Part shown: one piece after another, positions 1 through 5,061 of the stretch
Layout of the letters: each line of letters begins with the position of its first letter
Numbering within the stretch: the stretch's first letter is position 1
NCBI GenBank assembly: GCA_900320765.1
Contig: ONTN01000090.1
Location: 1-8,480, forward strand
Direction: 5' to 3'
DNA from: an uncultured Eubacteriales bacterium
GTDB lineage: Bacteria; Bacillota; Clostridia; Oscillospirales; Oscillospiraceae
DNA: 8,480 nucleotides
The notes under the pieces: model-generated
Seen by the model: the letters and a program-made list of their open reading frames with translations, nothing else
The model's database searches: none
Told to the model about the DNA's origin: nothing
Made by a program: the position numbers and the translations under genes

Positions 1-349
1 TCGTGAACGTCATTATCCTCGTCGAGCCGTTATAGCTGCACAGCTGCTGAGGCGCAAGCTTTATTATCGGCCTGATGTGGTTCTCCTCAAGCTCCGGATA
101 AGTTCTTCGCATAATCAGAATACGAATACCGGGATTGAGCAGCGCCCCGCCTACGGCCTTCACCATCACCGCCCAGGTCTTTCCGCCGCCCTTCGCTCCG
201 CCGTATGCCGTATAGGTCTTCCGGCTCTTGAAAAACTCCTCTTGCTTCGGGTTCGGCTTCCCCGGATCCCAGGTTATATACGTGTTCCCCGCACGGCTCT
301 CTTTCTCCGTAGTCTTCGGAACATTCGGATTTTTCCTCGGTCTCCCCAT
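1..349 (-). CDS. terL: Terminase large subunit, N-terminal part (cut by window edge)
   Basis: Motor ATPase and nuclease subunit that cuts phage DNA and pumps it into the prohead. Only the first 116 residues are in the window; the gene runs off the left edge. The sequence begins MGRPRKNPNVPKTTEKES and has the adenine-binding/Walker A region YGGAKGGGKTWA at about residues 49-60, followed by an IRILIMRRTYPELEENH segment typical of terminase ATPase domains. The Walker B and nuclease domains lie outside the window. The ATG at 349-347 is preceded by a GGGGAG ribosome binding site. The terminase small subunit lies upstream on the same strand, but about 460 non-coding bases away, which is unusual because the two genes are normally adjacent or overlapping. 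The identification rests on the Walker A context plus position; it is strong for the family, not for the subfamily. Confidence 0.9.
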   Translation of the reverse strand, partial: MGRPRKNPNVPKTTEKESRAGNTYITWDPGKPNPKQEEFFKSRKTYTAYGGAKGGGKTWAVMVKAVGGALLNPGIRILIMRRTYPELEENHIRPIIKLAPQQLCSYNGSTRIMTFT

Positions 350-400
350 AGGCTCAACTTCTCCCCAGAGTTTCTAAAAAATTTTGTGAGGCGGTTTCCT

Positions 401-552
401 CGCCCGTACCCCCTCTTTTGTAGGTACCCCCCCTGAAATCGAGGAGTGAGGAAATGGGTGAGCGCGATCTTATATATAGGGCAACGCCGAAGGAGCCCCT
501 GTTTTTCCGGCACCCCCTACCCCTCACGATCAAGGTGCCTACCCGGGGGGCA
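401..552 (-). repeat. G-rich repeat cluster, candidate packaging (cos/pac) site
   Basis: On the plus strand, GTACCCCC occurs at 406-413 and GTACCCCCCC at 424-433. A related CACCCCCTACCCC lies at about 511-523, and CCTACCCGGGGGG at 538-550. Read on the minus strand these are runs of five to seven G next to TAC. An imperfect dyad (TGCC at 536-539, GGCA at 549-552) is centred near 544. Repeats and dyads next to terminase genes are a known feature of packaging sites. The assignment is inference from position and composition. Confidence 0.3.
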
Positions 553-642
553 AGCGTATACCCGCGAGCCTCAGATTTTTCCCGCCCTTGTGTTACATTT
601 CCAAAATTTCACAATTTGGAAAAATATCCGAGTGCTAATGGA

Positions 643-672
643 ATTATTGAATAAAACGGGCTAAACATTCAA
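643..672 (-). promoter_or_regulatory. Weak candidate promoter toward terL
   Basis: On the minus strand TTGAAT (plus 667-672) and AATAAT (plus 643-648) are separated by 18 bases. The match to the sigma-A consensus is only partial, and the region is AT-rich, so chance is a real possibility. It could supply transcription to terL across the long gap after terS. Confidence 0.25.
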
Positions 673-808
673 CAAAATAATGATTATCTTGAATTTGCAA
701 ATGCGAAGAATGTAGTAAAATCAAGGCTTCGCGGGTTTTGGATATTATTCATTGCTGAAAAATCGGAAAACCGTCAATCTGCCGATGAATATTGATGAAT
801 AGAAAGGC

Positions 809-1246
809 TTATCCGAAAGCGTCGGAAGCGTCCATTTTGCCGATTTTTACCGTGATTGTGACGTCGTCTCTCTTGTCGGTCTTGTCGCTCCAGCCGCCAT
901 TCTTGACCTGTTTCAGCGCGAAGATCGCCCCACTCTGAGCGTTTGGCTTGTCTATCATAAGCTTTTGGTAATAGTGTTCTCTGTATCGGAGGAGCTTTTT
1001 TATCTTTTCACCAAGCTCCTTCTTTTTTACGATAATCGCCTTTTCCTCTTCTGTTACATCTTCGGGTATAACAACATCTGCATACTCAAAATATCGCGAT
1101 ACCGTATGTTCACTCACCCCGATAACGTCTATCAGGATATAATCACTCGGAGGTGTATTTTTATCCTCACAATATGCGATAAATTCATTGAGCTTAGTCT
1201 CAAGCTCTTCGGGTGTAAGTATACAGTTATAAGCCTTAGTTGACAT
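809..1246 (-). CDS. terS: Probable terminase small subunit
   Basis: A 145-residue protein that would recognise phage DNA and load it onto the large terminase. The start chosen is the ATG at 1246, because AAGGAGGGGAGC sits directly upstream. An upstream in-frame start would place this ribosome binding site inside the gene. The N-terminal half (LTPEELETKLNEFIAYCE, then SDYILIDVIGVSEHTVSRYFEY) looks like a DNA-binding helix-turn-helix region. The C-terminal part has SGAIFALKQVKNGGWSDK at about residues 105-122, a stretch seen in small terminase-like proteins of Firmicutes phages. It is encoded just upstream of terL on the same strand and has its own promoter. The base composition is clearly more AT-rich than terL and the replication genes, suggesting a separate origin. 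The family call rests on the C-terminal signature and position; a generic DNA-binding protein is the alternative. Confidence 0.72.
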   Translation of the reverse strand: MSTKAYNCILTPEELETKLNEFIAYCEDKNTPPSDYILIDVIGVSEHTVSRYFEYADVVIPEDVTEEEKAIIVKKKELGEKIKKLLRYREHYYQKLMIDKPNAQSGAIFALKQVKNGGWSDKTDKRDDVTITVKIGKMDASDAFG

Positions 1247-1269
1247 AAGCTCCCCTCCTTTTTGAGTAC

Positions 1270-1298
1270 AGTTTACATAAAGGCAAAGCAAAAATCAA
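1270..1298 (-). promoter_or_regulatory. Candidate promoter for terS
   Basis: On the minus strand TTGATT (plus 1293-1298) and TAAACT (plus 1270-1275) are 17 bases apart, just upstream of the terS ribosome binding site. It lies downstream of the strong terminator at 1360-1408, so terS would need a promoter here. Confidence 0.5.
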
Positions 1299-1359
1299 AC
1301 GCGAGTATAAGGTATAGGCTTATGAATATTGGGTTTATGGTAATAATGGCTTGACAAGC

Positions 1360-1408
1360 AAAAAACCGGCTCGGCGCTTCCCCGGAAGGGGAAAAGCGGC
1401 GAAGCCGG
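1360..1408 (-). terminator. Strong intrinsic terminator after the RHH gene
   Basis: A long hairpin with outer arms CCGGCT (1366-1371) and AGCCGG (1403-1408). It continues through a nearly matching GGCGCTT/AAAAGCGGC stem and closes with CCCC-GGAA-GGGG. On the minus strand it is followed at once by six T (plus A-run 1360-1365). It would stop transcription coming from the RHH gene before terS. Confidence 0.85.
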
Positions 1409-1424
1409 ATATAGGTAAAGGTTT

Positions 1425-1462
1425 AAGAATAAGGAATAATATAGATAATTATCCTTATTCTT
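1425..1462. repeat. AT-rich inverted repeat with 11-base perfect arms
   Basis: AAGAATAAGGA at 1425-1435 and its exact reverse complement TCCTTATTCTT at 1452-1462, with a 16-base AT-rich loop. It lies between the RHH stop codon and the terminator hairpin. It is followed (1463-1505) by a one-sided pyrimidine-rich stretch with TTACCC repeats. It could be an RNA stem in the RHH transcript's 3' region or a protein-binding site. Confidence 0.6.
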
Positions 1463-1525
1463 CCTCTTTCTCTTACCCTTACCCTTATTATTGCCATTAC
1501 CATTGCTGTTGTTTTTGGGAAATAT

Positions 1526-1711
1526 TTACATTTCTTTATTCATAAACCTCTCGATAGCTTCCTTAAAGACAGCATTCGGAGAAGTCCCGCGCTCGCGGCA
1601 CTTTGTCCTAAAAGCTTCGGCGTCCTCCTTGCGGAGCTTGCAGCCCAAGACGGTCATATGTTCGCTGTCCCATTTATTATTAGCGCGCTTTTGCGCCTCA
1701 GATTTTGCCAT
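1526..1711 (-). CDS. Ribbon-helix-helix (Arc/CopG-like) DNA-binding protein
   Basis: A 61-residue protein that probably acts as a dimeric transcription repressor. A charged N-terminal arm is followed by a beta strand (MTVLGCKLRKED, residues 19-30), a first helix (about 30-41), the turn GTSPNAV (42-48) and a second helix ending at about 58. This order is that of the ribbon-helix-helix fold. The start ATG at 1711 has GGAGGTG upstream. It has its own promoter and terminator, so it is a one-gene unit divergent from the plus-strand cassette. TGTAYA-type repeats overlap its promoter, suggesting autoregulation, and it may also control the divergent promoter. Close look-alikes occur in plasmids, conjugative elements and phages of Clostridia. 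The fold is well supported; the target sites are inferred. Confidence 0.8.
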   Translation of the reverse strand: MAKSEAQKRANNKWDSEHMTVLGCKLRKEDAEAFRTKCRERGTSPNAVFKEAIERFMNKEM

Positions 1712-1731
1712 ATTATCACCTCCACGCCGAA

Positions 1732-1761
1732 ATTATAACATATATTGTATACGGTTGTACA
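1732..1761 (-). promoter_or_regulatory. Promoter of the RHH gene (extended -10)
   Basis: On the minus strand TGTACA (plus 1756-1761) and a perfect TATAAT (plus 1732-1737) are 18 bases apart, and TG one base before the -10 gives an extended -10. It sits about 20 bases upstream of the RHH start codon. Confidence 0.75.
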
Positions 1762-1769
1762 GTGTATAG
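1746..1769. promoter_or_regulatory. Candidate RHH operator repeats
   Basis: Three related heptamers on the plus strand: TGTATAC (1746-1752), TGTACAG (1756-1762) and TGTATAG (1763-1769). The outer two also form an inverted repeat, TATAC at 1748-1752 and GTATA at 1764-1768. They cover the -35 of the RHH promoter. Short repeated half-sites are typical for RHH repressors; binding itself is inferred. Confidence 0.45.
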
Positions 1770-1784
1770 TTTGCACAAAATCCA

Positions 1785-1830
1785 CGGTTAAACTTTGTCT
1801 AAAATGCACGCTTGACGTATGCGGTTAAAC
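1785..1830. repeat. CGGTTAAAC direct repeats around the plus-strand promoter
   Basis: Exact copies of CGGTTAAAC lie at 1785-1793 and 1822-1830, starting 37 bases apart. The first lies upstream of the -35 and the second lies between -35 and -10 of the plus-strand promoter. They are candidate operator sites for a regulator other than, or together with, the RHH protein. Confidence 0.4.
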
Positions 1831-1840
1831 AGCATATAAT
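1812..1840 (+). promoter_or_regulatory. Near-consensus promoter of the plus-strand cassette
   Basis: TTGACG at 1812-1817 and a perfect TATAAT at 1835-1840 with the ideal 17-base spacer. It is the only convincing plus-strand promoter in the window and is back to back with the RHH promoter, with about 50 bases between the two -35 boxes. Confidence 0.85.
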
Positions 1841-1865
1841 CATAGGCGAAAGGAGGTCAAGCGCG

Positions 1866-2018
1866 GTGAACAAATCCACGTTCGAGGTAAACCAAATGAC
1901 AAATGAACAGACCCACATACTAATCGAAGCAATCAAAATCATAGCTGAGAAGTCAAAAACAAAAGACGAGCTCCTCAAAGAGCTCGACCGACTGCAAGAA
2001 ATAAAAAAGCCCCAGTAA
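1866..2018 (+). CDS. Small helical protein of unknown function
   Basis: First gene of the plus-strand cassette, 50 residues from a GTG start. AGGAGGT at 1851-1857 sits 8 bases before the GTG, which is why it was chosen. An in-frame ATG at 1896 with GAGGT upstream would give a 40-residue product and cannot be excluded. The sequence (ILIEAIKIIAEKSKTKDELL then KELDRLQEIKKPQ) is strongly charged and predicted to form two amphipathic helices, perhaps a coiled coil. There is no recognisable domain, signal peptide or membrane segment. The stop codon lies inside the 5' arm of a hairpin, so translation here would affect the RNA fold that follows. Function unknown. Confidence 0.65.
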   Translation: MNKSTFEVNQMTNEQTHILIEAIKIIAEKSKTKDELLKELDRLQEIKKPQ

Positions 2019-2076
2019 CCTCTCACAGTAAACTGGGGTCCGGGAGGGAAACACCGCCCCCTCCCGGGTAACCCCA
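2010..2076 (+). promoter_or_regulatory. Mutually exclusive hairpins between the first two cassette genes
   Basis: Hairpin A pairs CCCCAGT (2010-2016) with ACTGGGG (2032-2038). Hairpin B pairs CCGGGAGGG (2040-2048) with CCCTCCCGG (2059-2067) and can extend by pairing TGGGGT (2034-2039) with ACCCCA (2071-2076), across a 3-base bulge. The extension uses the 3' arm of hairpin A, so A and extended B exclude each other. Neither is followed by a U-run, so this is not a simple terminator. Because hairpin A starts inside the upstream gene's last codons, a ribosome reaching its stop would melt A and favour B. Confidence 0.5.
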
Positions 2077-2117
2077 TTGTAAACCGAGGCGGTATTAAAG
2101 TCAAGGAGGAAAATACA

Positions 2118-2318
2118 ATGTCCACAAATAAAGCCGAGTATTATGCGATCGAAACGATCGGCCTCAAGGGTGCTTGCGCGATCAAGCGCGTCACGAGCAC
2201 GGGACGGGTCATTCCGGTTGATGGACGACGCTATCGATGCGTTGACGCAGTTAAGGCAGCCGCCGCCGCCTATGGCATTACCGTTGAAAAAATTGGTGAC
2301 CTTTACCAAATAATTTAA
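2118..2318 (+). CDS. Small conserved-type hypothetical protein
   Basis: Second gene of the plus-strand cassette, 66 residues, with AAGGAGG at 2103-2109 nine to ten bases before the ATG. I do not recognise the family. It starts with a polar segment and a probable beta strand (AEYYAIETIG), followed by a basic stretch (IKRVTSTGRVIPVDGRRYRC, residues 23-42), an alanine-rich helix (VDAVKAAAAAYG) and a C-terminal strand (VEKIGDLYQII). The compact beta-alpha pattern suggests a small folded cytosolic protein. The basic middle could contact nucleic acid, but this is a guess. It follows the alternative hairpins, which may set its expression relative to the first gene. Confidence 0.7.
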   Translation: MSTNKAEYYAIETIGLKGACAIKRVTSTGRVIPVDGRRYRCVDAVKAAAAAYGITVEKIGDLYQII

Positions 2319-2356
2319 GGGCAACCACAAACAAAAAAAACAGGAGGAAAAGAAAA

Positions 2357-2596
2357 ATGAAAAAGATAACAAAAACGTTAAAGCTTCAGGGCATATACGG
2401 GCAGCAGCCCGCAAAGCCCGTTAAAGACCTCAAGCCCGGCGACGTGATCTGCTGGAACTACGGTTACACTTCTGTTGTCCTCGACCTTCTCCCCAGCAAG
2501 ACCGGCAAAACAATAACCGCCATGCTCAGAGAGTCCGAGAGCGGGAACATCGTAAGCCGCAAGATGGGCGCTGAAAGACTCGTTGCAATCGGATAG
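2357..2596 (+). CDS. Hypothetical protein with small beta-barrel-like pattern
   Basis: Third and last gene of the plus-strand cassette, 79 residues, with AGGAGG nine bases before its ATG. After a lysine-rich start, the segment VKDLKPGDVICWNYGYTS (residues 22-39) followed by VVLDLLPSKTGKTITAMLRE and IVSRKMGAERLVAI alternates short strands and turns. This looks like a small all-beta domain, and similar DLKxGDxIxWNxGYxS sequences occur in small uncharacterised proteins of clostridial mobile elements. No catalytic residues are visible. It is followed within 10 bases by a strong terminator, so the cassette ends here. Real gene: high confidence; function unknown. Confidence 0.78.
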   Translation: MKKITKTLKLQGIYGQQPAKPVKDLKPGDVICWNYGYTSVVLDLLPSKTGKTITAMLRESESGNIVSRKMGAERLVAIG

Positions 2597-2605
2597 AGCA
2601 CCACC

Positions 2606-2637
2606 CCCGGAGAGCTAACCCCTCTCCGGGCTTTTTT
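2606..2637 (+). terminator. Strong intrinsic terminator of the plus-strand cassette
   Basis: CCCGGAGAG (2606-2614) pairs perfectly with CTCTCCGGG (2622-2630) over a 7-base loop, followed by a C and six T (2632-2637). It lies ten bases after the last cassette gene. Confidence 0.92.
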
Positions 2638-2653
2638 GCGTTCAGCGCTACAA

Positions 2654-2682
2654 GCGATTTTAAGGCGATTTTAGCGCGTTTA
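2654..2682. repeat. Short tandem GCGATTTTA-type repeats
   Basis: GCGATTTTA at 2654-2662 and 2665-2673, then the variant GCGCGTTTA at 2674-2682. They lie in the 160-base space between the convergent terminators. Iteron-like binding sites are possible but the array is very short. The rest of this space (2683-2766) shows no gene. Confidence 0.45.
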
Positions 2683-2766
2683 GGCTTTGGGGGTGTAACT
2701 TGTCGGCAAAAGCAAAAAGTAGTTTTGTAGCTTAACGGCGCAGGGCTGGCGGGAAAATAACGAAAT

Positions 2767-2794
2767 ATCCCGAGAGGCGTACACCTCCCGGGAT
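2767..2794 (-). terminator. Probable terminator of the replication operon
   Basis: On the minus strand an 11-base stem (plus arms 2767-2777 and 2784-2794, one G-U pair) with a 6-base loop lies just after the dnaB stop codon. The following sequence is U-rich (ATTTCGTTATTTTC) but has no perfect T-run, so termination may be partial. Confidence 0.6.
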
Positions 2795-2800
2795 TAATTA

Positions 2801-4117
2801 TTAATAATCGTCGAGCGATCCGGCGCGTCCGTCCCATCGGAGCTTTACTGTGCCGGGGCCGCCGAAGCGGGCTTTATCGACGATAAGCTCGATGTCTTCG
2901 GTGTCCGGCCGCTGCTCGGCGTCGGAGTAGTAGCCCTCGCGATGCAGTAGAATTACCCCGCCCGCGTCCTGCTCGACGGCGCCGCTTTCGCGGAGCTGAG
3001 CCATATTCGGGCGCTTTGACTTGCCCGCGGCGCTCTCACGGTTGAGCTGGCACAGGAGCAGGATCGGCACTCCGAGCTTTAGCGCGAGGCGCCTAATGGC
3101 GTTAGAGGCGCGTGTTGTCGCGTCTCTAACAGATAAGGCGTCGCTCGTCTGCGTAATATATGAGAGCTGATCTATCACTATGCAGCCGAGGCCGGGCATA
3201 GAGCGGGCGATGCTCTCGATTTCCGGTATGCCGCCCTCGAGCTCGTCCACAATATAGAGCTGAGAGGTCGAGAGGCGGCGCATCGCCTCCGTTGCCTTAG
3301 CGAGCTGATCGTCAGAGAGCCGCCCGGTCAGGACGTGTGAGACGTTGTAGCCGGTCTCGCGAGCAATCCGCTTAGCGGTTATCTGGATCGTACTCATCTC
3401 AAGCGAGAAAAAGAGCACCGGTGCCCGCCTGGCTATGCGCTCGGCGATATTGAGCGCGACGGTCGTTTTGCCCATACCCGGCCGCCCGGCGAGAACGAAA
3501 AAGTTGCCGCAGCTTAAGCCGCCGCCCAGGGCCTCGTCAAGCATTTCGTAACCCGTCCGGACATAGGCCTTGCTCGGATCGCGCTTACAGGTCTCGTGCC
3601 ATATGTACCAGTCGGCGAGGGCCGAGACGGTGCTCTTGACCCGCTTCTCATCTGCCTCGACGCTCAGCGAGTTCAGAGCTTCGGACGCCTCGGCGGAGAG
3701 AGCCCGCGCGTCCTTCCGGCTCGTAATGCCGTCGTATATCTCGTCTGCGATCCTTCGGAGCTTCCGCCTGTCGCGGTCTTCCTTGATGATTTCAACGTAC
3801 TCCTTGACGTTCGCCGCGGTAGGCGTCAGCTCCATAAGAGAGACGAGATAGTCCCTCGTGTGGTCGTCCGCCTTCCCCGTCGCGCGGAGCGTGTTGAGCA
3901 CGGTGACGGCGTCGATTGTCTGCCCGGCGGCCTGCATCGAGTAGATGGCCTCAAATATATCCCTGTTCGGCGTCAGATAAATGTCGGCGGGCGTTATCGC
4001 GGAGCATACGGCGGGGATGCAGGCCGAGTCGATGAGCATAGAGCCGATAACAGAGCGTTCGGCGTCTGCCGAGTATAGGGCTGTAAATTCCGGGCCGCTC
4101 TCCGGAACGTAATACAT
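2801..4117 (-). CDS. dnaB: Replicative DNA helicase, DnaB family
   Basis: Hexameric 5'-3' helicase that unwinds phage DNA at the replication fork. The length of 438 residues is normal for the family. The N-terminal DnaB_N domain (about 12-115, with DAERSVIGSMLID) is followed by a linker and the RecA-like C-terminal domain. That domain has Walker A GRPGMGKT (211-218), the SLEM motif (238-241), Walker B CIVIDQLSY (312-320), CQLNR (356-360), LRESGAVEQDAG (375-386) and KARFGGPGTV (415-424) with the likely arginine finger. All key residues are present, so it should be active. The ATG at 4117 has GGAGGT eight bases upstream. It is the last gene of the minus-strand operon. No helicase loader or primase is visible in the window; the gene just upstream is a possible partner only by position. 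Confidence 0.96.
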   Translation of the reverse strand: MYYVPESGPEFTALYSADAERSVIGSMLIDSACIPAVCSAITPADIYLTPNRDIFEAIYSMQAAGQTIDAVTVLNTLRATGKADDHTRDYLVSLMELTPTAANVKEYVEIIKEDRDRRKLRRIADEIYDGITSRKDARALSAEASEALNSLSVEADEKRVKSTVSALADWYIWHETCKRDPSKAYVRTGYEMLDEALGGGLSCGNFFVLAGRPGMGKTTVALNIAERIARRAPVLFFSLEMSTIQITAKRIARETGYNVSHVLTGRLSDDQLAKATEAMRRLSTSQLYIVDELEGGIPEIESIARSMPGLGCIVIDQLSYITQTSDALSVRDATTRASNAIRRLALKLGVPILLLCQLNRESAAGKSKRPNMAQLRESGAVEQDAGGVILLHREGYYSDAEQRPDTEDIELIVDKARFGGPGTVKLRWDGRAGSLDDY

Positions 4118-4133
4118 AGCGTTTACCTCCCTC

Positions 4134-4526
4134 TCAGCAGTCCTTCAGCTTATCCAGGGCCTCGCGCTTCTTTGCCGCGAACTCCTCGTCCTTCGGCTCG
4201 GTTGGCTCTCTCTTTGCGTTCATGTTGCCCCTCGGGGCTCCGCCTTTGTGTGTCTTCTGCTTAATAGCATTTTGGCTCCGCAAGGCAGAGGCTCGGACGT
4301 GAGGCAAATAAGATTGTACTTTGCTATAAGCTTCATCGGTCATATTGGGGAGCGTTCCCTCAAAATGCGCCTCCATTATCCCGCGGTAAAAATCAAGCTC
4401 ACTTGCTTCGTCGCCGGATTGCCTGAAAGCCTGCGCGTCTGCGTACCAGTTCGCGTAAAACGTGATCTGATTCCGCAGATACGGATTCTCCTCAATCTGT
4501 CTCGGTTTTCGTCTGCTCTCCTCCAT
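4134..4526 (-). CDS. DUF6291-like phage protein
   Basis: A 130-residue protein upstream of dnaB. AGGAG nine bases before the ATG at 4526 supports this start, which overlaps the end of the nuclease gene by 35 bases. The central part (FYRGIMEAHFEGTLP, then YSKVQSYLPHVRASALRSQN, residues 46-85) followed by KTHKGGAPRGNMNAK resembles the DUF6291 pattern. In that pattern a helical domain ends in a small Gly/Lys/Asn-rich stretch, and it is found in many phage replication regions next to helicases or DnaD-like genes. The charged C-terminal tail (EPTEPKDEEFAAKKREALDK) is probably flexible. The position suggests a role in replication initiation or helicase loading, but no function is established from the sequence. 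Gene: high confidence; family: moderate. Confidence 0.75.
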   Translation of the reverse strand: MEESRRKPRQIEENPYLRNQITFYANWYADAQAFRQSGDEASELDFYRGIMEAHFEGTLPNMTDEAYSKVQSYLPHVRASALRSQNAIKQKTHKGGAPRGNMNAKREPTEPKDEEFAAKKREALDKLKDC

Positions 4527-5055
4527 CGCTCGAATCTCCTAAGTGTTCAAGTCTCTCTTTGCCCTCGCGGTAAAGAATATCTTTTATAAGCCGCCCGGTC
4601 GTTTCTGCCTTGCAAAAAATAAGCCGGCAATCGTACCGCGCTAAAAATGCAAGCAGCGACGCGATAAGGGCGCTCTCCCGCATTTTCGAGCGATACTTGC
4701 CCGCATACATCATCTCGAAACTTGCGTTCTCTACGAGCAAATAAACGCGGCCTCCGGCGGCTTTCGCCCTCTCAAACTCCCGCTCGAATCGGTCGCGGTC
4801 GTGCGTAAAGCACTGACAGAGCTCGTCAATGCTCATCTTCCGTTCTACCGATACCCGCCCGGCAAGGGTGAAAAATCCTCCCCCCTCCGTTTCTGGAAGG
4901 GGGAATTTTGCTGAGTAGTCCCCGAAGTCAAGCTTCTCACGCTCGTGCCGGGGGAAATCCCGTAGCCTCGAGCGGAAAAGCGATGTATCCTGCTCTCTTG
5001 TGTCGATCAGCAGAATTATACCGTCGAGGGCGTCCATAACGTCTAAAGGGTGCAT
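4492..5055 (-). CDS. ERCC4-domain nuclease
   Basis: A 187-residue structure-specific nuclease of the XPF/ERCC4 superfamily, expected to cut branched or flapped DNA during phage recombination. The core motifs are visible: LIDTREQ (16-22), DFGDYS (43-48) and VERKMSIDEL (70-79), giving the ERKxxxD catalytic signature with E71, R72, K73 and D77. Residues 85-160 complete the fold. There is no C-terminal helix-hairpin-helix domain, as in other short phage members. The start is uncertain: the ATG at 5055 lacks a clear ribosome binding site, as does the ATG at 5037 (residue 7). Translation may be coupled to the DUF669 gene, whose stop is only 6 bases upstream. The last 35 bases overlap the next gene. 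Lying beside the Sak4-like ATPase and DUF669 genes, it fits a recombination module. Confidence 0.88.
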   Translation of the reverse strand: MHPLDVMDALDGIILLIDTREQDTSLFRSRLRDFPRHEREKLDFGDYSAKFPLPETEGGGFFTLAGRVSVERKMSIDELCQCFTHDRDRFEREFERAKAAGGRVYLLVENASFEMMYAGKYRSKMRESALIASLLAFLARYDCRLIFCKAETTGRLIKDILYREGKERLEHLGDSSDGGEQTKTETD

Positions 5056-5061
5056 TCGCCG

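Larger units (their letters stand above)
350..808. other. Non-coding gap between the terminase genes
   Basis: About 460 bases with no convincing gene on either strand: short open frames here lack ribosome binding sites and protein-like composition. The half near terL (400-555) is very C-rich on the plus strand, with repeated TACCC-containing motifs. The half near terS (590-808) is AT-rich, with an inverted repeat of perfect 8-base arms (TTTCCAAA at 598-605, TTTGGAAA at 615-622) and a GATGAAT direct repeat at 784-798. A packaging site (cos or pac) or a leader for terL would fit the position, but neither is proven. Confidence 0.6.

Noticed and set aside
380..406. GC-rich hairpin followed by AAAATTTTTT upstream of terL as a terminator
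   Set aside because: The stem is only about 4 base pairs and the T-run begins about 8 bases away; it would also block terL.
77..436. Plus-strand open frame opposite terL
   Set aside because: Arg/Pro/Leu-rich shadow of the terminase gene.
446..664. Possible small plus-strand genes in the terminase gap
   Set aside because: Two overlapping frames with no ribosome binding site and C-run-derived Pro/Gly-rich sequence.
1463..1510. TTACCC copies as a telomere-like or CRISPR-like repeat
   Set aside because: Only two exact copies with no spacer structure.
2040..2067. Strong hairpin between the first two cassette genes as a terminator
   Set aside because: No U-run follows and two genes with good ribosome binding sites lie downstream.
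1953..2414. Minus-strand open frame of 153 residues across the plus-strand cassette
   Set aside because: It spans three plus-strand genes with good ribosome binding sites, and its sequence is low-complexity and Ser/Phe-rich.
3596..4078. Plus-strand open frame of 160 residues opposite dnaB
   Set aside because: Shadow of GC-rich dnaB codons; no start signal or recognisable domain.
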